Shown here piece by piece: positions 1 to 11,819 of a stretch of 64,000 bases of DNA. This DNA is from Fennellomyces sp. T-0311 (lineage: Eukaryota; Mucoromycota; Mucoromycetes; Mucorales; Lichtheimiaceae): contig JALLLT010000051.1 in assembly GCA_025266875.1 (NCBI GenBank), positions 186,001 through 250,000 on the forward strand. The letters are read 5' to 3'. How positions within the stretch are numbered: position 1 is the first letter of the stretch; every line of letters begins with the position of its first letter. The translations under genes and the position numbers were made by a program. The notes beneath the pieces are model-generated. The model saw only the letters and a program-made list of their open reading frames with translations. It was not told where the DNA came from and did no database searches.

Positions 1-383
1 TTCACCGGGGCATAGTAACGAACGCAGACACAAGCACATTTTGGAGGCATATGTTTTAATCCGATCTCACGGTGTTTGGAGGGAATTGCAATTGGAAAGG
101 TTAGAGCAGGCCTGTGAAAGTAGGACTTAAATCAAGGCAATTCTTCGAGAATACGAGAATGAGGGGTATCGATAGGCAATATTGTCAGCTGATAGTTATA
201 ATAACTCAAGTGGTAGACTGTCGGATGCTATGGTAAGCTTCTGAACGTTGAGTGCAATGGCAGGATTACATGGTAAATATGTCAGTTTGTTGGCATATGA
301 GTTACACCCGACACAAAATCCAATCGATCAACGTGGCACGATTCCTCTCTTTGTTACACCGCAACCCTCCTCTCGGCACGATC
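1..383. other. 5' flank with a short unexplained open frame
   Basis: On the plus strand, frame 2 is open from base 2 to a TAA at 128-130, and the same frame then stays open to a TAG at 173-175. The composition (rich in Glu, Leu, Arg) looks like coding sequence, perhaps the tail of an upstream gene or a decayed element cut by the window edge, but I recognise no domain. The rest is presumed promoter of the dolichyldiphosphatase gene starting at 384. Confidence 0.25.
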
Positions 384-1149
384 ATGGACGACATTCCACT
401 GACATCATTATCCCTGACGCACGTCCAGTTCGATGCTCGTGACAAATTCGCGTACCTGCTCGCATACATTACTCTGTCACCCTTGGCAATTTTAGTTTTC
501 TATGCATCTATCATTGTTAGTCGTCGCGAAATTGCAGGAATAAGCATACTGGCTGGCCAGTTGCTCAATGAGGGCCTGAACGCCATTCTTAAAGAATATT
601 TGCAGATCGCGCGTCCCAACAGTAATGCACGATATTTTTTTAATGAACTTGATTGCTCATTCATGTATCTTTAGGCCATCTGGGAGCCGGCTACGGTATG
701 CCTTCAAGTCACGCTCAGTTCATCTGGTTCTTTGCGATTTTTGGATCTCTGTATCTATGGAAGCGTATCACCGTCGATTACCCAATCCAAAAAGCAGTGG
801 TGTCCGTTGCCATGTTTGCTTTGGCTTTACTCGTTTCATATTCTCGGTAAGTGATCGTTGTTATATGGGCAAAGTTGTATTCAAGGCGATATGTTGTCAC
901 AGGGTATACCTCGGCTACCATACATTACTTCAGGTGATTGCCGGAACAACCATCGGTTGCATATTTGGAATAGCGTGGTACGGCTTTACCGAGTACGGGC
1001 TTCGTCGGTCAGGTTTGATCCAATGGGTGTTGGATCATCCGGTGGGAAAACTGTTGTATTTGCGAGACATGAGAACCATTGACAATGTGGCGAGATGGGA
1101 ATACAAGCAGTGGGAGCAACAAATGGGCGGTCGCAATAAAGGAGAGTAG
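384..1149 (+). CDS. CAX4: Dolichyldiphosphatase (CAX4/DOLPP1 type)
   Basis: Removes a phosphate from dolichyl diphosphate on the lumenal side of the ER so that the lipid carrier of N-glycosylation can be reused. I join three exons, 384-621, 675-846 and 903-1149, giving 218 residues; both introns are 53-56 bases and phase-consistent. The PAP2 phosphatase signature is complete: K70-x6-R77-P78, the P89-S-S-H92 motif, and a third block with S-R followed by H143. The last block has H-T-L-L-Q, with Gln where many PAP2 enzymes have Asp, as I recall for DOLPP1 relatives. Several hydrophobic segments fit a multi-pass membrane protein. The ATG at 384 (ATGGACGAC) was chosen because the longer upstream frame has no family resemblance. 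Confidence 0.88.
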
Positions 1150-1495
1150 TTGTAGTAATGTTTTTTACAATTGGATGAGTTATCTTCTTTTTTACTTGTT
1201 TTGAAAGTGGCGTAAAGCCATAAAAAGTAGTGAGTTGGAGCTATTGTAGCAGTGTCCTTTGGATGTAAGTGAATCGAGGGAACACTAAGTGATTTAGTTG
1301 TGAAGGCTAGCGAGTTGGAGCGACAATCGTTCATCGGGGTAAAGTGACTTGTGACGAATCGAGACCGAGGGCGTGAAGGAAGAGATTGACGTTGGAAAGT
1401 CTGTGTTGTGCTTGCGCCGCTGGGAAGCGGTTGCTATGGGCGAGTACGATATTCTCCATGACGCGCTCTCTGCATGTGGTGTTAGTGGCACTGGT
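1150..1495. other. Convergent 3' region
   Basis: Untranslated spacer between the ends of the convergent CAX4-type and PAT1 genes. No other gene or repeat seen. Confidence 0.5.
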
Positions 1496-4414
1496 TTAAG
1501 ACACGTTATTGTACACTTGCCTGACTTCGGTTACTAGGATATGCTGCTGCTCCATGGAAGCACCGACTGCCATGGCAGCAAGGAACTGCCAGACATACAT
1601 ATCATCGACGCTAAGAGAAAGCTGCATTGCGCTCATTGTGGGCTGAATCGGCACCAGGTAGTAGAAAGACGGGAATATAGATGCATAGTGGATTTGGAGA
1701 AGGCCGAACAACGCGTTGTACTCTTGTTGCCACTGTGACAAGTCCTCTGGAGATGGCGCTGGCACGTTGTGGACTGCAGCACCTCCTTGCTTCAAAATTT
1801 CAGCGCGTGACAACAACATAGTCAAAAATGCAAGACCAGGCTACGAAAACGTACTTCAATTAACAACATACGCCTTTTTTTCCAACGAGCCTGCAAGAAA
1901 CTACCTTTGTGCGAGCCACAGCTACAATGTCGTTCTTTTCGATAAAGAGTTTGACCAATCCATTGATGACCTGTAAAGGAGCTTCCGAGATAAGACTCAA
2001 CAGTGGAGGTGCGGCCATGTTTATGAACAGCTCGACATCATCGAAGGAAACGAACTTTTGCTTCTTGGCCTCTTCGGCGTTCGCAACCATCGACATGGGG
2101 TAGATAACATGTCGACACACGGTGAGTCGAGAGAAGTGGGCGATGATGACGGTGAGCATAGTCAGGTTCTGATCGCTGGAGAGATGTCGTACGATGCGAG
2201 GAATCAACTTGGCACCCTTGGCAACCGAGAGGATAGACACGATCAATGGACTATAAGCTGAAAGATCAGTAGCGAGTTCCTGCAGCGTAACCGCGAGTCA
2301 ACAACATACGTTCCATCCGTTTGATCCAACAGTCGAAGCGAGGTCCAAAGCTTTTGGGTCTGGTCCGCATATTTTGCATTCCTAACAAAGTACTTGTTAG
2401 CACCCAGGGACCCACAGCTCATGTTGGAACCATACCAGGCCTCAAGGGCGTCTTTATGCTCATCCTCATGACCCTGCTTTGGCTTGGGCGGACCCTGTCT
2501 GCGCATCTGTTCAAGCTCAAGCACAACCAGATACAGATTCTCAACGATCTTGAGAATTCGTCTTCTATCGGTCTCGGTGGGCACATGTGCCTTGGTTCCC
2601 TAGGGCCAATGTTTAGAATACCGTGTGTGATCGCGGTAATGTTGATCATCTGCATACCGTTTGCTTCGGATCTTGTTTGGTACCCTCGTGACTACCCGAT
2701 GCGGCACTGGCCTTCTTCTCAGAGACTTGAAGAACTTGTCGCGGGTTTCGCACTGTCAACGAAGTGATCTTGCCCAAGGCACCTTCAAGAGACACTGCAA
2801 AGTAATGTTAAAAGAGTATTCTTGCGCGCGGTTAAGCGTGAACCATACCTTGCGCCTGTCTGGGGTGTCTCTTTGCATTGTTGACCACGCGCTGGAGTTG
2901 CTGGTGGAAACGCTGCATCCCGTTTTCCTCTTTGCGTCCGCGGTTATTCTTGCCAGCGTTTTCAGCGGATGCAGACCAGACTGGCAATCCAGCCCGCTGA
3001 CGAAGCGACGAGTACACCTGATAGTAAAAGTCATCCGAATAGGGGTCACTGGAGGCCAGTTGCGAGATCTGAATGCGCTTAATGAAATCCTTATCATGCT
3101 GGGTCATAAGGCCATCGTACTGCGACTGAAGTGACCGTTAGATAACAAATGCCAGAAACAATCCACAGGCATACACAAACCTTCCGTTGATTTGCACGAA
3201 GCTTGGCTTCGCGATCAGCCGCCAACTCCTGCTGCTGCTGCTGTTGCTGTTGCATAGCGAGCATCTGAGCAGGATCTTTGGTGCCGAAACCCATTGCACG
3301 GAGCGCATGCTCCTGATACACCTGCTGCTGCAATTGTTGGAAGGCAAGCTGATTACCCATGGTTTCACCGGGATTCGAGCCGCTTGCAAGAATCGCAGCC
3401 TCAATTTCTTGCAACTGCATCGCTTTTTTCCTGTGATCCATATCGTCGTTGAGCATGTGGTCGTGTCTATAGCCTGTTCCGGGCGACAGACGGTGCAACT
3501 CGGCCTCGAGATCTTCCAAGCGCATAGGCTGGCCACGCCCTTGCTGCTGACCCATGGACGATGAAGGGGAAAGACCAGGTGGTCCTTGCGGCGCCTGCTG
3601 AAGATTCTGTTGGCGCATAAACGGAGACAGCGATCCGGTGTTGCCACTGAACGAACCGAATCCTCGGTCTGCGTACATTATGTGTGAGTTGCCTATCGCG
3701 ATAGCATCACAGTATGACACTTACCCATGCTAGACGGTACACTACCCCCGAACCCACCCCAGATGGAGGAAACGTTACGGACCGGAGATGACTATGCAAA
3801 AAATGTATCAGAGCGACAACCGCCGTACTATCCATCAAGCACACTACCTTGAACTGGTTGCCGGCTTGACCACGGTAATCAGCGTTTGTCGGGCGACTGC
3901 CAATGGCACCTGCACCGGAACGATCCGACATGCCCCACGAGTTCCCCGAACTCTTTCGATTCATTCCTGCTCTCCAGTGTTCAGCAACAAGTTGTCTCGC
4001 CACCGCCCTCTCCACCCACCTTGGTCCTCTCGCGGAAGCCGTTTGGCGAAAAACGCCTCTTCTTCAGAGATAGTCGAGTTAAACTTTTCGGTGTTTGAGA
4101 AAAAGTCATAGTCTTGACCTGAAAACGCAGCATGTTACTATCGGCTTTATATGAACGCACACACACATATATATACTACGCGTACCAACGGGGGCGTCTC
4201 CAAAAGTCTCGTCATTAAGGTCGTCGCCTTGCTCAATAAGAAGGTCGCCTAAATTATCGTTGTCTCCGTTGTCATCGGGCGCATCCAATTCGCCTTTAAG
4301 TGCGTCAAAGTCATACACTTCCAGATCGTCGTCTTGATCACGATGTTTACTGCGCTCAGCGGCGTCTTCCTGTGATTCCAGCTTCTGCAGCTCTCCCTCA
4401 CTCAAAGGAGGCAT
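1496..4414 (-). CDS. PAT1: PAT1-family mRNA decapping activator
   Basis: Scaffold that links deadenylated mRNA to Lsm1-7, Dhh1 and the Dcp1/Dcp2 decapping enzyme in cytoplasmic P-bodies. Ten exons on the minus strand: 4414-4186, 4118-4020, 3966-3848, 3791-3725, 3668-3181, 3119-2849, 2794-2658, 2599-2310, 2250-1905, 1840-1496. Every junction is GT-AG and in phase; the product is 796 residues. Landmarks are the acidic N-terminus with D-Y-D-F-F early on, a Gln/Pro-rich middle with a short polyQ run, the conserved core starting at M-T-Q-H-D-K-D-F and containing D-P-Y-S-D-D-F-Y-Y-Q-V-Y, and a helical C-terminal repeat domain with P-G-L-A-F-L-T-M-L-L-S-R-A-E. Length matches fungal Pat1 (about 800). 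The start has a clean acidic N-terminus; an extra upstream exon cannot be ruled out. Confidence 0.92.
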
Positions 4415-5280
4415 GCTTGTGTTGAAGCTAAACGAAATGGCTTAACGACCCATGCTTTGATTCACATAGTAAAATGTCAAAAGTACCCGAAAAACGAATC
4501 GCTCATCGTTGCATGCAAAGGAAAAAGTGGTCTGGCTGATTTCTCTCGCGCAAGAAAACTGCGGAGATTCGTTCCTCTGCATCGGTCACTTGTTGCCACA
4601 TTGGATGTTCCCCTAGCCGATCTTTGGGCACCCTTCCGACTCGCTCTCTCGTGGTCGAACAGTGCATGTGAAACCATAACGGCAGCGTGTCATCGACACA
4701 ATGAATGCGACGATCACTTTGTGTGGCGCATCCGCTTTCGTACGCCACATCGCCAATACTTTATCATCGTCATGATCAAAGCAACGGCCGTCGACGGTTC
4801 GGTTGTGCTCGGCCCACCACGTCGGAAAACCGTGTTAGCTAGACCGATAGCAGCTTGATCAATCAGAGGAGCCTTCCACTGAATCGATATCCAGTGTTTG
4901 TGCTGCACAAAAGGTAGCAGGAGAGGGAAAAAGAGAGATAGCAAGATGTGCCCCATCCAGCTGCATGCTCAGTGACAGCTGGCGAGGCGATTAGTATTAG
5001 AAATTAATTAAAGAAGGGAGGCATGCCAACAAGAGCGTAACCATGGAAACACAATCGCGCAGTAAGCTGACATGGTTTCATTATGACACACTTTCCAGTG
5101 ATTCTACTCGGTTCAAACCAAGAGGGACTGGTGATCCATCTGTTCTTTTCGCTAAACAAAGAAGCGCCTTCATTAAACAGGCCGTTTATCTCTCTGGATT
5201 AAAAAAAAATTGTCCACTATATAGAGAGCAGCTCCGCTACGAAAAAAGTATCTTTTCCTCCTGCCCAACCGTAGAAGACC
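4415..5280. other. Divergent intergenic region
   Basis: Between the heads of PAT1 (minus) and the HAPSTR1-like gene (plus); both promoters should lie here. Short open frames on both strands show no family features and I do not call them genes. Confidence 0.5.
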
Positions 5281-5901
5281 ATGGACTCGCAAGGACGATC
5301 AATTCTAAGCTCGTACGAATCTACGGAGCATGCGCTCATGGACTCGTTCAAGGCTGCGGCGGTCAAGGTTACAAACCTCTACAGAGATTCGTTAACACAA
5401 AATCGAAGATCGTTTGGTGCCGGCTACCAACAAGCATTTCAAGATCTATATGGATTCCTCAGCACACATTCGGCCGAACGGGGCAACGTGCCTGTTGAGG
5501 ACATTTTGGGCTTCCTGCGTCAAAAGAGTGCGCAACTTGCAGAAGAACTGGGCGAGCCGGTTACGCCAGCAGCAGCACCACCACCACCGCTCGACGGCAA
5601 TGAAATGAAGCAACAGCAGATCAACGAAAGCATGTTTCCGCAACAAATCATACCACCGGCACCTAATTTTCAGATTGATCCCAACACGCAATTCACATTC
5701 ACAGCACCATGTGCACAAGTGCCTCGATACGGCGGGCTGACGACGTGGGGCAATGATACGTATCACCACGAGAATCACGGAGACTCCGTGAAGCGTCGGT
5801 ACGGCGGGCCAGAGTACTCGTTCATGGGGCGATCACTGAGCAACATGAACGTGGACGAGCCATCACACAAGAGGGGGAAAAGCAAGCGCGAGGAGGTATA
5901 G
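5281..5901 (+). CDS. HAPSTR1/C16orf72-like protein
   Basis: Single-exon 206-residue protein. Residues about 18-60 contain the block D-S-F-K-A-A-A-V-K-V-T-N-L-Y followed by S-F-x-x-G-Y-Q, which resembles the conserved region of the human HUWE1-associated stress-response protein HAPSTR1 (C16orf72). The middle is Pro/Gln-rich and the C-terminus ends in a basic K-R-G-K-S-K-R stretch that could be a nuclear signal, also reminiscent of the animal protein. A role with a HUWE1/Tom1-type ubiquitin ligase is inference from the family only. The ATG at 5281 is preceded by in-frame stops. Family assignment is from memory of the motif, not a search. Confidence 0.62.
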   Translation: MDSQGRSILSSYESTEHALMDSFKAAAVKVTNLYRDSLTQNRRSFGAGYQQAFQDLYGFLSTHSAERGNVPVEDILGFLRQKSAQLAEELGEPVTPAAAPPPPLDGNEMKQQQINESMFPQQIIPPAPNFQIDPNTQFTFTAPCAQVPRYGGLTTWGNDTYHHENHGDSVKRRYGGPEYSFMGRSLSNMNVDEPSHKRGKSKREEV

Positions 5902-6005
5902 AGTAGAGAAGGCGATCCAATTTGAAGCAATCTGTATCATATTTGTAAACATGTCTCTTTTCATTTCAAATAATTTATCATACAAGTCATCCAATCCCCA
6001 TTAAC

Positions 6006-6770
6006 TTAAGCATTCGCCTTTTTCTCAATTAACAAGTTACGCAGCCATTTCACCTCGAGCTCCAGCTCGTTGACCCGCTGCTGGAGTGCGTCCGACTTGC
6101 TTCGCATCTCCTGCACGTGCTTCTCCATCGCTTGCTCGCGCAACTTCTTCTTCACCCGGAAGCGCGCACTGGCCGCTGTGTTACGCCGCCGTTTGTCCTC
6201 CTCCGCCGCCACCTGGTCGTCCGTTCGCTCTTCTGCCGCCGCCCGCTTCTTCTTGCGAGCCACCTTGACGGGTGCCGACGGCGCAGGTGAAGGTAACGCA
6301 TTCAATGCTACGGGTTTAGGCAGGATCGTGGGATGTCTAGTGGTGGACGATGCTGGGAGAATAGGAACGAAGCCGTTCATTTGTGTCGCAGGTGCAATTG
6401 GAGCATATTGTTGCTGTTGCTGCTGTTGCTGCTGTTGTTGTTGTTGTTGAGGTAGCTCGTAATCGAGGTACTCAACCAACTTTTCATAAGTGATTGGATC
6501 TAACACATCATTCGGGTACTCCAGTTTATGAATGGCTTCGGAACTCGTCTTTTCGTCTTCGGGGGCTGCTTCTTTGCCGGGATTAACGTCAAATGTGAAT
6601 TGTGCATTACTCTATTTTTCTGCATTTAGTTTAATGGCGCCACATGCAAAAAAAAGACACGTTACCCATAAGGCCAACTCCTCGGCAGCATCATGTTCAG
6701 ATTGTTCCGTGTCGGGAATGGTGTCAAACACCAATGCATCCAACGGAGACGCAAAGCCGTACGATGTCAT
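6006..6770 (-). CDS. bZIP transcription factor, cys-3/Met4-like basic region
   Basis: Two exons, 6770-6666 and 6611-6006 (54-base phase-0 intron), encode 236 residues. The first ATG of the longest open frame (6506) is internal: an upstream exon starting at 6770 joins cleanly in frame. Residues about 175-195 hold the basic region (K-R-R-R-N-T-A-A-S-A-R-F-R-V-K-K-K), which resembles the sulfur regulators cys-3/MetR and fission yeast Zip1, followed by a leucine zipper to about 233. A polyglutamine run of about 14 residues sits near residue 90. The N-terminal half is acidic, as expected of an activation domain. A role in sulfur-amino-acid control is plausible from the basic region but not shown. 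Confidence 0.88.
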
Positions 6771-7933
6771 TTCCACACAATCGGAAAGAGAAAAGTAGGA
6801 AGGTAAATATTCGCTTCCAGTCGATTGTAAATAACCTCTTGTCGGACTGCCTTATCTAAAAGAGGTATCCACTGATAGCTTCTGTGAGAAAACCTCTTTG
6901 CAATGTAAGCACCCCAATTGATGGGAACGATACATCCGTGCTTCCTCGATATGTCAACATGCGCCACAGAAACTCATTGTTTGTTACATTCTAATGCATT
7001 TTTTCATTTGCCTTTTTGCTTGATCAATGAACTCTTGCCCTATTTAGAATTGTTCCTAAAGTCACCGCAGCTTCGAATTGGGTTAAAGAAGGATAATCGG
7101 CAACCAAGACCCTTCTGGAACCCACCTTTGACAATGGATACGGGCTATGTAGCCGCAGTAGGCTCCGTGCCCTTTGTGAAACGGCAAATTGTTCAATAAA
7201 CGAGGATGATCGAATGGGTATGGATTATCTAGTATATGTGCACAGACCGGTCCATTTCTTTGTTCAACAGATGCATTTTCTATTGGCACATTCCTGCATA
7301 TGCTTTTGGCATTAACTGCATATGTGAACTTCTGACTGGTTAAAGCCCATATATCACCCTGAGCATGGGCCACTGTGGTGAACTTTTCCGGCTCGGGAAT
7401 GATGCTGCTTTAAATAGTACACGTCCCTGACCTGTGCAACAGCCAGATTAGTAAATACAAACAAAAGCTGCTGATCATTTTCATGCATCATGTCTTACAG
7501 CATACCGCGGACCAGCTGATACTTGGCACTCTCATGCATGACAAAGCAGAAAAGGTGACACTAAGTATTTGGCAGATCCAGTTTTGAGAGCAGCAAATCA
7601 AATTGGCCTTTATGGCTTTCCATGGCAGTGAAAAGTAAGCTATAGCACTTTTCTTTAAGAGATACACTTTGTTAGCCTTGAAACAAAAGCAAACCTCGCT
7701 GGTATGTAGGTGCTAATAATGGAACAGGGCGAGGGTGCATCATTGTAAGAACTTGGCTGCTTACATCACAAGCGGTGAGTGGGGTGCTAGAGAGAAGGAA
7801 GTACATTTAGTCCACCTCGGTTCGTACAACTATGACATGGCCTAAAATTGAGCAGTAGTAAACGCTTTCATGGAACATATATCACCAAGAAATGTATTAT
7901 GGTGATTATCATATCTGTTGATCTATGCCACTA

Positions 7934-8105
7934 CAGTGGCCGCTTCATATAATGATACTTTATATAACGATAATTCGATATATCGATACAATTTTCGATG
8001 CACCAAAACGGTAATCACTGCCAAATCCCATTCTAAATAATGACATTTTGATATAACGATAAAGTTTGGGCTGCACCATCGTATTGTTATATAAAGCGGC
8101 CACTG
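7934..8105. mobile_element. 172-bp MITE, pogo/Tigger-like ends
   Basis: Inverted terminal repeats of about 25 bp: the left end begins CAGTGGCCGCTTCATATAAT, and the right end read on the other strand begins CAGTGGCCGCTTTATATAAC. The interior is AT-rich with repeated ATAACGATA motifs and no coding capacity. The ends resemble pogo-type (Tc1/mariner superfamily) termini. A TA precedes the left end but is not repeated after the right end, so the target duplication is missing or mutated. Confidence 0.75.
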
Positions 8106-9911
8106 CTTGTAATTGGTGACGTGCCGGGCAAAAAACTAGTCATCGATATCTGTTCACCGATCAGGAGATCGAAGGGATCAAGGCTCATCGCAATAAGAAG
8201 CGAAGTGCCGTATATGGGCCAGAATTTCCATGGGTAGTGAAGTCGTTTGGCATGATTAACCACATGGGAATCGGTTACAGGTAGTGCTTTATGCTGACGC
8301 TCATTCTCATATAAATTAAGAGACCTTCAGCAGTGTTAGAACACGATCTTTGGCTCCCAGTCCTGGAACCCTTGTATATATGTTAGGCACAGCTTTTAAT
8401 GTTTCGCTTTCAGCTTTAATAGGTTATATAGGAAAGTCATTCTGATAGAGTGCAAGAACTAGAGGCTGTAATATTAGTTTGTTTGAAGAAACCCTTTGGT
8501 GTAGGGTGATTTAGAGGATGCTTTCCGTACTCACTATTCCAATGACCGTATTTTAAGACAGGTATACTGTCACACTTGAACAAACTAGCCCTATTTGTCC
8601 TCAACGACTAGCTAAGCTCTTTATGTCCCCATCTTGTCAAGAAGATTCGATAGATAAAGTTATTAAGTTCACGATATACAATGGATCATAGTCGATAATA
8701 TAACATTACATAGAGCATGCGTTGCTATAGTGTTTTTAGGCGTAAAGAGGAGAGCTCACAACAAATTGTACAATATCTATGTAACTACCAGGAATTTCCG
8801 AAAGAGGTCGAAAATGTTTGGTGTATCTCACTCAAGGCAATGGTCATCGCTCTCGAAAGTTGGCACGCCCGCTACAACAATCGACATAACACGTATTGCC
8901 TGAAAAAAATTGTGCTTTGTCCTCGGACTTCGGTGTTGTTTCAAAAAAGATGGCTGCCAATAGATATAAAAAGGCAAATATAGACCTCCAGCAAATGGCG
9001 TGGTCAAGTGAATTTGAGATTCTGACCCGAAAGTTTAGAGTGTTCACTCCGAAAGCATTGACATATGCCAAAGGCGTGCTAGTCTAATTTCAGCCATAAT
9101 TCGGTCCAAAAGAATGGAAGCATCACAAAATTAGCAATCTTGTAATGCCTATAGTTTGGAATACCACACAAGTTCAAAGAGATTTCACTTGATGCTATTT
9201 TTGTTCTATGATGTTTGAACACAAAAGAAGGCATAAAAAGACATCGCATCCGAGCAAATTTTCCGACTCTGTTAGTTTTACGTATTCCCTAATAATGCCA
9301 TCGTATTGGCCTTAAACTATGTTAATACGTACGTTGTCGAGATCCAAATACTGGGTAAGTTTTTATTCTGGGCCAAAGACTGTACAAATTGCGTTGTAAC
9401 GAAATTTCTCTGCCCCTTTCCGTTTATACTACCATTTCCGTTTTCAGCACGTACTTGAACTTTGTGTTTGACCTCTATTCTATTATTTTGAGCATCTGCA
9501 CATTGTTGGTAATTTTTTCCTTGAATCAATCTTCCCAGCCTACAGTCGTATTATATTATATGCTGCATCTGCACCCTTGATTATCTTCTTTAGCACTCGA
9601 ATGATTTACTAGTTGTACTTTCAACTTATAGCAGGTTGTACTTCCAGAACAGCCCGTTTTACCAACAGCCAGATTTTTCACAGAAACATATACCCTTGTT
9701 ATATCGAACAAAATAAAGCACTTGACTTCAAGAATCTTGATCATACCTTGTCAAATACCCAAGTTGAGAGCTTGCATCTGTACTTGGTTAACTAACCCTT
9801 CCTATTTTCTTTATTTCAACCTACATAGTGGATCCTATTTCACACAGAATTTCTTTACACAAACAATTTCCTTTTACAAGCCAACAACATATGATTTTCC
9901 ACTTGATAATA

Positions 9912-10283
9912 GAGAATTTCAGATCGCCCGGAAAAATCATTTTGCATTTTCATTTTGAGGGTACCCCATAAAGTGAAAATTTCATTCTTGAGCATTAGAC
10001 ACGTTTTATATAGTGCCTGTTCTCAAAAGGTTTACAAGGTACAGTAAAGTAAAAAACATGATTTGCTTATATGCGTTGTGAATCATATTTTGTAAGTTAT
10101 ACAGCGCTTCAGATGGAGCTACGATGTTGCACACTATGGAAAGTGAAAATGAAAAAGTTTTCACTTACTTTCAGGATTTAAGTGAAATTTATTAATGCAT
10201 TTTTCATTTGCATCTATCTCTATTGCCAAAACTGTATTCATTCAAAGTGCAAAATGAAAATTTCCACGCGGTCTGAAATTCTC
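9912..10283. mobile_element. 372-bp MITE with TA target duplication
   Basis: Imperfect inverted repeats of nearly 50 bp: the left end is GAGAATTTCAGATCGC and the right end on the other strand is GAGAATTTCAGACCGC. The element is flanked by TA on both sides (9910-9911 and 10284-10285), the duplication made by Tc1/mariner-type transposases. No coding frame. Non-autonomous. Confidence 0.8.
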
Positions 10284-10772
10284 TAATGCTTTGCATACAG
10301 ATATTCACTCTATGCATGGTATGCTTCACTTTGGACGCTTTTCTGAGATTTTCAAATTCGGTGCTTCTAGGCCTGCTTTTTGACCATATTTCGGTCTGAA
10401 GTTATATTGGCAATACAAGCTAAACCGTCCGGTATTTTTTCCTGACCGAGATCATCAATTACAAAAAGTAAAATAGGCCATCACCTGGATCAATTTTTTG
10501 AATCTCAATAAAAGGCGAAAAGCACACTTCTATAAATAGCTTGTTCCTGTTTTGTTCGCTTGACTCGCGGATAATACTGCTGAATCTACCTTTTAATTCT
10601 TTACAAAATATGTCAAGGCATCAAGGAGATTAGATCGCAGGATCAGTTTCCATTCAATGAAAAAGCCTATCGACGAAGCTATTCTCCAAACAGAGTAGAG
10701 CCTTATTCGATGTCGCTTCGTATAAACGTGCTCGGATATCAGCTTTCGGCTCTCGTACAATCCGCTTAAAAG

Positions 10773-11228
10773 ATGAGAAATGAGCAACCTGCCCGCAGCA
10801 GTAAAAAGGGAAAGATATATGAAAAATCCAAGGTTAAAAGAAAGATTATTTTCCACGGCACTGGCCTATGGTTTTTCGACTATTTTTTCGTTTTCCGTCT
10901 CCAACGTGCTCCATTTCGCAGGTTTTTGATCGACTGTGACAACAGCAATGAGCGCGAGTTCCAGAAGCTAGCGGTGGTCGACTTCTATACCATAAAAATA
11001 TTTCCTAGGGTGAATGAAGCGCATAGATTTGGCCGACGTGTTTTTGAAGACGCAATGGCGGTACACGAAGCTGAGATCCCCTCCAGCACCGCGTATACTA
11101 TGTCACAAGCAGCAATTACTTGGTACGCTCAAAAGACATTCTTAGGTATTCATAGCTCTAATTGCGTGTTTGACTCAGTGCTTTACTGTCATCAGCGCAA
11201 GGATCACATATCTGCCAAGCAGATATAA
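10773..11228 (+). CDS. Hypothetical reading frame, doubtful
   Basis: A 151-codon open frame with basic N-terminus and a run of ordinary composition from about codon 50. A possible acceptor (CATTTCGCAG at about 10911-10920) suggests the second part could be an exon. No recognised domain. It lies in repeat-like DNA and may be a relic. Confidence 0.2.
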   Translation: MRNEQPARSSKKGKIYEKSKVKRKIIFHGTGLWFFDYFFVFRLQRAPFRRFLIDCDNSNEREFQKLAVVDFYTIKIFPRVNEAHRFGRRVFEDAMAVHEAEIPSSTAYTMSQAAITWYAQKTFLGIHSSNCVFDSVLYCHQRKDHISAKQI

Positions 11229-11819
11229 TGATTGACGTAATGTAAACGCTTTCATAGGTATTCCGTTTTCTTGGGACGCAAAAATAGGTGACTGAACTGA
11301 ACAGTGCACAGTGGTACCGAGATTTGTTCAAAAATCGACAGTATTTAACTCATTTCACATTTGCTAGCCTAACATGCACGACTTCTCATGTATAATTTGA
11401 AAAGTGTGTACTTGAGCAACGTGTCTAACACAGGATTGATAACTTTTGTTTATGCATGGGTTTTGTTACACAGCACTTTGGAGCTCTTTAAAAACTTTGC
11501 AACGAGCGTCGGAGCAATAACTCTTTATCCAAATGCTCTCACGAGTTTTTCAAGCACTGAAAAATGCTCCTGGCTTCTACTGGAAACGCGAAAATCCCTC
11601 GACCGATAAAAGCGCTACAGTGTCAGACACGTTTCATCTTGAAGGCAATGCGATAATGCGAAAGACTCTATACAATTACTGATTCTTGGCTACCTTTAGT
11701 CTCTGATATAGAAGATGGGCTAACAAAAAACGCGACGTCCGTGAGTCGGAAAAATAGTAAACTCTTTGATTGCACATCGTCCGAATTTATCGTAAACTTA
11801 ACATGGTGCTTTGTTTATT

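Larger units (their letters stand above)
6771..11819. other. AT-rich gene-poor stretch with MITEs
   Basis: About 5 kb without a confident gene. It holds two short inverted-repeat elements (7934-8105 and 9912-10283) and a few short open frames lacking family motifs. It reads as decayed repeat DNA between two gene-dense blocks. Confidence 0.5.

Noticed and set aside
2275..2310. 30-base intron in PAT1 using the CTGCAG acceptor
   Set aside because: Too short and out of frame; the acceptor at 2251 gives a 59-base intron in phase.
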